The notes under the pieces are model-generated. The model saw nothing but the letters and a program-made list of their open reading frames with translations. It searched no databases and was not told where the DNA came from. The position numbers and the translations under genes were made by a program. Shown here one piece after another: positions 7,792-13,037 of a stretch of 22,997 nt of DNA; the first letter of the stretch is position 1, and each line of letters begins with the position of its first letter. Source of the DNA: Leptospirillum sp. (GTDB lineage: Bacteria > Nitrospirota > Leptospirillia > Leptospirillales > Leptospirillaceae); NCBI GenBank assembly GCA_027343785.1, contig DAHWKF010000128.1, forward strand, positions 1-22,997, written 5' to 3'.

Positions 7792-8073
7792 ATTCTAATC
7801 CTGACGAGAAAAGCCGGAGAAGGCATCAAGGTGGGAGACAATATCCGGATCGTCGTTCTTGAGGTCAAGGGTTCCCAGGTTCGCCTGGGGGTCGAAGCCC
7901 CCTCCGACCTGTCCATCCACCGGGATGAAGTCTGGGAGAAAATCATGGAAGAAAACAGGAAAGCCACAACTGTGACACCGGATCAGATGGAGATCATTGT
8001 CAAAAAATTCTCTTCCCCCCGGATAAAAAAAGGGAAGAAGGACGGATCCGACAACGGGGAGAAGAAAAAGTGA
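7792..8073 (+). CDS. csrA: Carbon storage / translational regulator CsrA, ATT start
   Basis: 93 residues if translation starts at ATT 7792. CsrA proteins open with MLILTRK; here the codons ATT CTA ATC CTG ACG AGA AAA give exactly that, 6 bases after AGGAGG (7780-7785). No ATG, GTG or TTG lies between the in-frame flgL stop and GTG 7831, and starting at 7831 would delete 13 residues including RNA-contacting Leu4 and Arg6. The rest is canonical: VLEVKGSQVRLGVEAPSDLS then Arg44 in HRDEVWEKI. CsrA is a dimer that binds GGA motifs near ribosome sites. About 33 residues follow the usual end near residue 60, with a lysine-rich tail. The next gene, fliW, encodes its protein antagonist and overlaps by 4 bases. 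Confidence 0.93.
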   Translation: MLILTRKAGEGIKVGDNIRIVVLEVKGSQVRLGVEAPSDLSIHRDEVWEKIMEENRKATTVTPDQMEIIVKKFSSPRIKKGKKDGSDNGEKKK

Positions 8074-8501
8074 ATTCATACAAGACAACGAGATTTGGCC
8101 AGATCCCCGTCGATCCCGAAAAGATACTCCGGTTTCCGGAAGGACTCCTGGGATTCCCGAAAGCTCTTCAGTTCTATCTTCTCGAAACCGGGGATCCGAA
8201 CGTCTTTTTTTGGCTTCAGTCCCTCGATGATCCGGGTCTGGCGTTTGTCGTGATGGATCCGGAAAATCTCGTTCCCGGTTATCGGGAACGGGTTTTATCC
8301 GCCCTTTCCGACCCTGTTTTCCGGGATCAGGAGGTTCAAGCCCTGGTGATTGTGACCGTTTTGTCCCCGGAATCCATGACGGCCAACCTTCAGGGACCTC
8401 TTCTGATTCGGATGGCCGACAGGACGGGACGTCAGGTTGTGCTGTTCGAAGAAGAAGATTGGCTCCGATATCCGCTGTTGCAGGTACAGGAAAGCCGTTA
8501 A
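8070..8501 (+). CDS. fliW: Flagellar assembly factor FliW (CsrA antagonist)
   Basis: 143 residues from GTG 8070, overlapping the csrA stop (GTGA), with GGGGAGAAG just upstream. The FliW signature is clear: ILRFPEGLLGFPKALQFYLL near residues 19-38 and FFWLQSLDDPGLAFVVMDP near 45-63, and the C-terminal half has TANLQGPLLIRMADRTGRQV. FliW binds either free flagellin or CsrA. When flagellin accumulates it takes FliW, and released CsrA shuts flagellin translation. The csrA-fliW-flagellin order seen here is the standard setting for that switch. The stop codon (8499-8501) is also the first part of a sigma-28-like -35 element. Confidence 0.95.
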   Translation: MNSYKTTRFGQIPVDPEKILRFPEGLLGFPKALQFYLLETGDPNVFFWLQSLDDPGLAFVVMDPENLVPGYRERVLSALSDPVFRDQEVQALVIVTVLSPESMTANLQGPLLIRMADRTGRQVVLFEEEDWLRYPLLQVQESR

Positions 8502-8526
8502 AGTTTTTCCGGAGGGTTTCCGATAA
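8499..8526 (+). promoter_or_regulatory. Sigma-28-like promoter for flagellin 2, overlapping fliW stop
   Basis: TAAAGTTT (8499-8506) and TCCGATAA (8519-8526) match the FliA consensus except for one base (T for G) in the -10 and a 12-base rather than 11-base spacer; sliding the -35 by one base (AAAGTTTT) restores 11. The element shares three bases with the fliW stop. Start of transcription is expected near 8533. Confidence 0.82.
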
Positions 8527-8532
8527 GGAACC

Positions 8533-8682
8533 TGACAGAAGGCGGAAGGTGTTCCTCCGGTCGAGGAACCGCCCGCCGGATGGTCAACGGGGCGCCATGA
8601 AAGGAGGGTTCTGGGCGCTTTTCATGCATGGTCGCATTTTCGGTCCACGGATTGGACCGGTTCAAAACCCAAGGAGGGAGTC
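8533..8682 (+). promoter_or_regulatory. Structured 5' leader of flagellin 2, candidate CsrA target
   Basis: About 150 bases from the predicted start of transcription to ATG 8683. Three inverted repeats are visible: GTTCCTC/GAGGAAC (8551-8557 with 8563-8569, loop CGGTC), CATGAAA/TTTCATG (8596-8602 with 8620-8626, loop containing GGAGGG), and CGGTCCA/TGGACCG (8641-8647 with 8653-8659, loop CGGAT). Two loops present GGA, and the ribosome site AAGGAGG (8671-8677) is another GGA. Multiple GGA sites next to csrA-fliW fit CsrA repression of flagellin (inference by analogy with Bacillus hag). Confidence 0.6.
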
Positions 8683-9510
8683 ATGAGTGGTTTGATCATC
8701 AATGATAATATTGCGTCAATGAACGCCCAGTACAACCTGAACCGGACGCAGGAAGCCCTGACGAAGCACATCAACAGGCTGTCTTCCGGATACAGGGTGA
8801 ATTCTCCGGCGGACGATCCGGCCGGGTATGCTATTTCCCAGCGGATGGGCGCGCAGATGATGAGCTACAACGCCGCCATCAGAAACGCGAACGACGGTGC
8901 CCATCTTCTTCAGACAGCCAACGGGGCTCTGCTGACCGACAACACGATTCTCCTCAAGATGCGCCAGTTGGCCATCGAGGCGGCCAACAGCACTTACTCC
9001 GAAAAAGACCTGAAGGTTCTGAACCAGGAGTATCAGCACCTCAATTCCGAAGTCACACGTATCGCCAAGGTCACCGACTTCAACGGGATGAGGCTCCTCG
9101 ACGGCTCGCATGGATCGTTCAAGTTCCATGTGGGTATATACACCACAATCAGTGACCGGTTGACCGTCCATATCGGGAAGATGGATTCCAGTACGCTGGG
9201 GATCCGGTCAACGGATATCCTGAACCGGCAAAATGCCAAAAACGCCATCGATAAGCTTGACGTGGCGCTGGATCGGATCAATGCGGTCCAGGGCGCCATC
9301 GGCGCCATCCAGAACCGGATGGAATGGACAATCCGGAATCTGACGAATGCGACCACGAACGTTCAGGCGTCCCGGGCGGGAATCAAGGATGTCAACTTTG
9401 CATCCGAGACAGCAGCCTTCACCAAAAGACAGATTCTGTCGCAATCAGGAGCAGCGGTCTTGGCCCAGGCGAATCTTGTTCCTCAGGCTGCTATAAAGCT
9501 GCTCCCTTAA
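8683..9510 (+). CDS. fliC: Flagellin (copy 2)
   Basis: 275 residues. AAGGAGG (8671-8677) with 5-base spacing precedes ATG 8683. It has the full D0/D1 halves: TKHINRLSSGYRVNSPADDP then AGYAISQRMG at the N-terminus, and DVNFASETAAFTKRQILSQS with end QANLVPQAAIKLLP. The centre is very short, so like copy 1 it lacks D2/D3. N- and C-terminal thirds align well with copy 1, while the centre is different. Unlike copy 1 it has its own sigma-28-like promoter and a long structured leader beside csrA-fliW, so it is likely the main, tightly regulated filament protein. The cap gene fliD and chaperone gene fliS follow. Confidence 0.96.
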   Translation: MSGLIINDNIASMNAQYNLNRTQEALTKHINRLSSGYRVNSPADDPAGYAISQRMGAQMMSYNAAIRNANDGAHLLQTANGALLTDNTILLKMRQLAIEAANSTYSEKDLKVLNQEYQHLNSEVTRIAKVTDFNGMRLLDGSHGSFKFHVGIYTTISDRLTVHIGKMDSSTLGIRSTDILNRQNAKNAIDKLDVALDRINAVQGAIGAIQNRMEWTIRNLTNATTNVQASRAGIKDVNFASETAAFTKRQILSQSGAAVLAQANLVPQAAIKLLP

Positions 9511-9531
9511 GTAAAGTGCCCAAACCCAAAT

Positions 9532-9568
9532 GAGGCCAGCTGCACCAGAACACCGGACAGTTGGCCTC
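9532..9568 (+). other. Stable hairpin between flagellin 2 and fliD
   Basis: GAGGCCAGCTG (9532-9542) pairs with CAGTTGGCCTC (9558-9568): 11 pairs with one G-U, loop of 15. No run of T follows, so it is more likely an mRNA-stabilising, processing or partial-termination structure that sets flagellin above fliD than a strong terminator. Confidence 0.55.
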
Positions 9569-9611
9569 CAGGGCCGGAGATTGACCCGGTCTTTTCCGGG
9601 AGGAACGGGGT

Positions 9612-11048
9612 GTGAGCGGAGTTTCGGGAAACATCGGACCATTACCCCAGGATCAGGGGGCCGGGCGCGTCAAGATATCGAACATGGCTGCCCTCAGTCA
9701 GAACCTTGATACGGATGCCCTTGTTGAGGCGTCGGTCAAGGCCGCCAGTCTACCTCTCGTTCAGCTTGAAGAGTCCCAGGCAAAACTCGATACGGAACAG
9801 GCCATCTGGTCGCAGGTCGAAAAGAAGCTCGAAAGCTTCCGGGACGCCAGCGCCTCTCTTCATATCGAAGGCAATTTCAATGCCTACAAGCCTGTCCTGC
9901 CTGCCCATGCCGGGTTTACTGTCAGTGCGGGTGACAATGCCGCCATCGGCCATCACGACATTGTCGTCACCTCCCTGGCACGTCCGGGGGTGACGGTTTC
10001 TTCCGGCGTCCCGGACGCGGACAAGTCTTCCGTTCTGAACATTCCACCTGACGGCGCGTTGTCGCACGGCGTGATCACCTTTCTGATCGGAGACAAACTG
10101 GTCGGCGGAGAGTACAAGACGGTCCGGATCGATCACGATACCGGATTCACGCTGAAAGATCTGGCCCAGGCGATCAACGACGCCCGCGTGGGGATTCACG
10201 CGATGGTCATGCGGACGGGAAGTCCGGGAGCGCCTTATTCGCTCTCACTCTCTTCGACCAAAAACGGACTCAATTTCTCCGTGGCGGGGACAGAAGGGAT
10301 TGGTCTGTCTTTCCGGACCGTCCAGAAAGCGTCTATGGCCCAGCTGACGGTGGACGGTGTTCCGGTTGTTTCGAACTCCAACGACGTCAAGGATGCGGTT
10401 CCGGGAACGGTCCTCCACCTGAGACGGCCCACGGGACAGGTTCCCGTCGGGATGTCGATCGTCCATGACCGCAAGAAGATTTCGGCCAATCTGACCCGAT
10501 TCGTCAAGAGTTATAACGATCTTGTGGACACGATCGAAAAGTATTCGGGGTTCAACAAGATGACGGGGCAGTCCGGGCCTCTTCTGGGATCGTTTACGGT
10601 GACTGAAATCCGCAACCGCCTGGGAACGGCACTGACGGTTGCCGGCGGTGGAGGACGTTTCAGGACCCTGGCGGATATCGGCCTGACCTATCAGCGGAAT
10701 GGTCGTCTGGCCTATGATAGTCATAAATTTGACAGGGCTCTTTCCTCCGATTACGCGGGGGTGTCGCAGCTTCTGGCGGGATCACCGGGACACCCCGGAT
10801 TGATCACCCACATCCACGACATGATCGTGGAGATGACCAATCCGGCGAACGGTCCTGTATTCGGAGAGCAACAGGCGATCGGATCGCAGTCCCGAATGTT
10901 GCAGAAGGAAATCGAGCACAAACAGGACGAGATCGCGGATCTCCGGGAACGGCTGGAGGACAAGTATGCCAATCTTCAGGGTGTTCTCGGAGGTCTGAAT
11001 GCCCGTCAGAACTATGTCCGGCAGCAGATTGCCCAGGGCAATCTGTAA
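9612..11048 (+). CDS. fliD: Filament cap protein FliD (HAP2)
   Basis: 478 residues from GTG 9612, with GGGAGGA (9598-9604) 7 bases upstream. The FliD opening 'xxGLGSGLDTxxLVxxxVxAxxxPLxxLexxq' appears as LSQNLDTDALVEASVKAASL at about residues 28-47. The middle has the FlgD-like and D2/D3 type region, and SANLTRFVKSYNDLVDTIEK is the conserved FliD_C segment. The C-terminal helix KEIEHKQDEIADLRERLEDK with YANLQGVLGGLNARQNYVRQ is the coiled tail that FliT or FliS-type chaperones usually bind. FliD forms the pentameric cap under which flagellin folds. It is followed by fliS after 25 bases. Confidence 0.94.
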   Translation: MSGVSGNIGPLPQDQGAGRVKISNMAALSQNLDTDALVEASVKAASLPLVQLEESQAKLDTEQAIWSQVEKKLESFRDASASLHIEGNFNAYKPVLPAHAGFTVSAGDNAAIGHHDIVVTSLARPGVTVSSGVPDADKSSVLNIPPDGALSHGVITFLIGDKLVGGEYKTVRIDHDTGFTLKDLAQAINDARVGIHAMVMRTGSPGAPYSLSLSSTKNGLNFSVAGTEGIGLSFRTVQKASMAQLTVDGVPVVSNSNDVKDAVPGTVLHLRRPTGQVPVGMSIVHDRKKISANLTRFVKSYNDLVDTIEKYSGFNKMTGQSGPLLGSFTVTEIRNRLGTALTVAGGGGRFRTLADIGLTYQRNGRLAYDSHKFDRALSSDYAGVSQLLAGSPGHPGLITHIHDMIVEMTNPANGPVFGEQQAIGSQSRMLQKEIEHKQDEIADLRERLEDKYANLQGVLGGLNARQNYVRQQIAQGNL

Positions 11049-11073
11049 AACCCGACTACCAAGGGAGCCATTC

Positions 11074-11529
11074 ATGTCGCAGGGAATGCCGATTCATGCC
11101 TACCAGAGCGCCGTTGAACACACCATCACACCCGCGGAGCTCCTGATCCGGCTATATGAAGGAGCGATCCGTTCACTTCAGTTGCTGGAGGAAGGGATTC
11201 GGGATAAAAACATCCCGAAGAGAAGTGATGCGGTCATGCGCGCAACGGCCATCCTCGGCGAACTGGCAGTGGCTCTTGAAGGGCAGGATCATCTGGATTG
11301 GGCTCCCCGGCTTTTGTCGCTTTACATGTTCCTGATCGAAGAAATCACCGTCGCGAACATCAAGGATGAACCGGGCCGGCTTCAGCCCGTCAGGGCCATT
11401 CTCGGCGATCTTCTCGAAGCCTGGAAACAGGCGTCACAGTCGCTCAAGGTTCCCGCACCCCTTCCGCAACCCCGAGAGATCCATGAACCCGCCCGTTCTG
11501 TTGGGCAGCGTCTTTCGGTGAAAGGGTAA
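11074..11529 (+). CDS. fliS: Flagellin export chaperone FliS
   Basis: 151 residues from ATG 11074. The frame is open to 10999, but the leftward part overlaps fliD and the ribosome site AAGGGAG (11061-11067) selects 11074. The FliS pattern is present: HAYQSAVEHTITPAELLIRL then YEGAIRSLQLLEEGI, followed by the helix ending LSLYMFLIEEITVANI, the 'LY.y....L..A....d' position. FliS binds the C-terminal D0 of flagellin in the cytoplasm and stops early polymerisation. The last 25 or so residues are proline-rich and extend past the normal length of about 125-135. It sits between fliD and a small unknown gene in the usual fliT slot. Confidence 0.88.
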   Translation: MSQGMPIHAYQSAVEHTITPAELLIRLYEGAIRSLQLLEEGIRDKNIPKRSDAVMRATAILGELAVALEGQDHLDWAPRLLSLYMFLIEEITVANIKDEPGRLQPVRAILGDLLEAWKQASQSLKVPAPLPQPREIHEPARSVGQRLSVKG

Positions 11530-11534
11530 CCCGG

Positions 11535-11879
11535 ATGGAAGACCCGGTCCGTCAAGACGATGACGTTCTGCTGGAGGACGCGCTCTCGTTTCTCGATCCG
11601 GAATGGGAGGGTCGGACGACCCTCGAACGCATCCTGGATTTTGATTTCAGGCCTCTTGAGCGCCTCCTTTCGCAGGGTCGGCCTCCGGTGTCGGACGATC
11701 TGGCGCGCAACCTGATGCGGTTGCATCAGATGGAACGTCTTCGAGCCCTTTTGCTTCCTTACTTGTCCCAGGACGGTCCCCTCGTCAGGGAGTTGACCCG
11801 CGTGTCGATCATTGCTGCCAACCCTTACCGCAAGTGCGTTCTTCCGCCAGGTTCCCCCGGAGTTTCTTCAGCCATCTGA
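11535..11879 (+). CDS. Small protein of unknown function in the fliT position
   Basis: 114 residues; I do not recognise the family. It begins 5 bases after the fliS stop, with only a weak ribosome site (AAAGGGT, 11522-11528), so translation is probably coupled. The sequence is acidic at the N-terminus, then helical with a leucine-rich stretch (NLMRLHQMERLRALLLPYLS), and ends in a proline/glycine tail after NPYRKC. In many flagellar clusters the gene after fliS is fliT, a small helical chaperone for FliD; position and helical character fit, but no FliT motif is visible. It is followed by the junction hairpin at 11892. Confidence 0.6.
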   Translation: MEDPVRQDDDVLLEDALSFLDPEWEGRTTLERILDFDFRPLERLLSQGRPPVSDDLARNLMRLHQMERLRALLLPYLSQDGPLVRELTRVSIIAANPYRKCVLPPGSPGVSSAI

Positions 11880-11891
11880 TCCGGTGATCCC

Positions 11892-11938
11892 GGAGGGGAA
11901 GAAGTTTCCTTCCGAAACGGGAAAATTCTTCCACCCCC
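11892..11938 (+). terminator. Hairpin at end of the flagellar operon
   Basis: GGGGAAGAA (11895-11903) pairs with TTCTTCC-A-CCC (11926-11935) with one bulged A. A second small stem, GTTTC/GAAAC (11904-11908 with 11914-11918), sits in the loop. No T-run follows directly, so it is a weak or factor-assisted terminator at best. It separates fliS and its partner from the sigma-54 promoter. Confidence 0.42.
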
Positions 11939-11977
11939 TCTCGTCCTGTAGTGAAATAATTTTTAAATTTTATTTTA

Positions 11978-11990
11978 TGTCAATAACTTA
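11978..11990 (+). promoter_or_regulatory. IHF-like site beside the sigma-54 promoter
   Basis: TGTCAATAACTTA matches the IHF consensus WATCAANNNNTTR at all fixed positions but one (G for A), inside an A/T block (11952-11995). Bending proteins often assist sigma-54 promoters, but this site is closer (centre near -38) than usual, so it may be chance in AT-rich DNA. Confidence 0.28.
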
Positions 11991-11995
11991 AAAAA

Positions 11996-12011
11996 TGGCA
12001 TAACCTTTGCT
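11996..12011 (+). promoter_or_regulatory. Sigma-54 (RpoN) -24/-12 promoter for the glycosylation operon
   Basis: TGGCATA, four bases, TTGCT. The invariant GG (11997-11998) and GC (12009-12010) are exactly 12 bases apart, as in TGGCACG-N4-TTGCW. Transcription would start near 12022, excluding the ATG at 12018 and leaving a leader of about 35 bases before ATG 12057. An A/T-rich stretch lies upstream. Confidence 0.8.
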
Positions 12012-12056
12012 TATAGAATGCAGGAAACCGGGACTGTCATCCACGGAGGAGGCCCC

Positions 12057-13037
12057 ATGAACCTGCTGCTCAGCTATACGGCGATTCCCCATACGACAGG
12101 TGTCTTTCTGGAAAAGGCCTTCCGGCGCGTCGCGTCTGTTATGACGTATGGGCCGACGGCCGATGAATCCATCTTCCGGGCATGGGATCTGATGTCGATC
12201 TACCCCTTCCGGAAAGGGCACGACATATCCCTTGAGACGGGGACGGCCGGCGAACTTTTCAGGTGTCTTCCCGGGGGTTGGGAACCGGACTGCTTTCTCT
12301 TTGTCGAATCGGGCATTCTCTACCCTTTTTCTTTTCTGGATTCCCTGGATTGCCTGAAGGCCTGTTATCTGATTGACACCCATCTTCATCCCGAATCCCA
12401 TCTGGAGATGGCCCGGGCCTTTGATGTGGTTTTTCTGGCGCAAAAAACCTTTGTTCCGGTATTTCATGAAGCGCTGGGAAAACCGGTGATCTGGGTTCCC
12501 CTGGCGTGCGACCCCGATATCCATCATCCCCATCCAGCTCCGGAGACGGCAGACGTTGTCTTCGCCGGCAGCATACAAAGTCCCCTGCAGGAAAGGACCC
12601 GTCGTCTGAAACGTTTGTCGACCCGTTTTTCGGTCCGGACGGAAAGGGTTTTTCTGGAGGAGATGTCCCGTTTCTTGGCGGAAGGGCGGATTCTTTTCAA
12701 CGCGTCGGTCAAGAACGACCTCAATATGCGGGTATTCGAAAGTCTGGCAACGGGAAAATGCCTGTTGACCGATGAGGTTCCGGGTTTGACGGACTTCTTT
12801 GTTCCGGGTCGGGACCTGGTCCTGTATGACGACAGGACGCTTGTCGAAAAGGTCCGGTATCTTCTGGACAACCCCCGGGCGAGAACGCAAATTGCCGCAT
12901 CCGGCCGGATGAAAGTCCTTGCTTCCCACACCTATCTGGATCGGGTCCAGTTCATGGAATCTGTCCTGGGCGCCGCCAGCCTTTCCCTGGCAGCTGAGCT
13001 GGAAGGAGAACATCATGACGCACATTCTCACGTTTAA
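12057..13037 (+). CDS. CgeB-like glycosyltransferase (GT-B fold, first copy)
   Basis: 326 residues from ATG 12057, behind GGAGG (12045-12049); an earlier in-frame ATG at 12018 precedes the predicted start of transcription. The C-terminal domain fits the 'glycosyl transferases group 1' CgeB type: VKNDLNMRVFESLATGKCLL, TDEVPGLTDFFVPGRDLVLY, then VRYLLDNP...ASGRMKVLASHTY. Glu228 in RVFE is the expected sugar-nucleotide contact. The N-terminal half has the DUF3880-like features PDCFLFVESG and ACYLIDTHLHPE. No membrane segment or signal, so cytoplasmic. Sugar and acceptor cannot be read from sequence; the operon suggests flagellin. It overlaps the next gene by 23 bases. Confidence 0.8.
   Translation: MNLLLSYTAIPHTTGVFLEKAFRRVASVMTYGPTADESIFRAWDLMSIYPFRKGHDISLETGTAGELFRCLPGGWEPDCFLFVESGILYPFSFLDSLDCLKACYLIDTHLHPESHLEMARAFDVVFLAQKTFVPVFHEALGKPVIWVPLACDPDIHHPHPAPETADVVFAGSIQSPLQERTRRLKRLSTRFSVRTERVFLEEMSRFLAEGRILFNASVKNDLNMRVFESLATGKCLLTDEVPGLTDFFVPGRDLVLYDDRTLVEKVRYLLDNPRARTQIAASGRMKVLASHTYLDRVQFMESVLGAASLSLAAELEGEHHDAHSHV

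Noticed and set aside
7831..8073. csrA starting at GTG 7831
   Set aside because: Would remove the first beta-strand with essential RNA-binding residues and has no suitable ribosome site; the ATT start at 7792 fits family length and spacing.
10615..10645. GGCAC...TTGC inside fliD as a sigma-54 promoter
   Set aside because: GG to GC distance is 13, not 12, the leading T is missing, and it lies within coding sequence with no gene start nearby.
12018..12056. Earlier in-frame ATG for the first CgeB-like gene
   Set aside because: It lies upstream of the predicted sigma-54 transcript start (about 12022), and the strong ribosome site belongs to ATG 12057.
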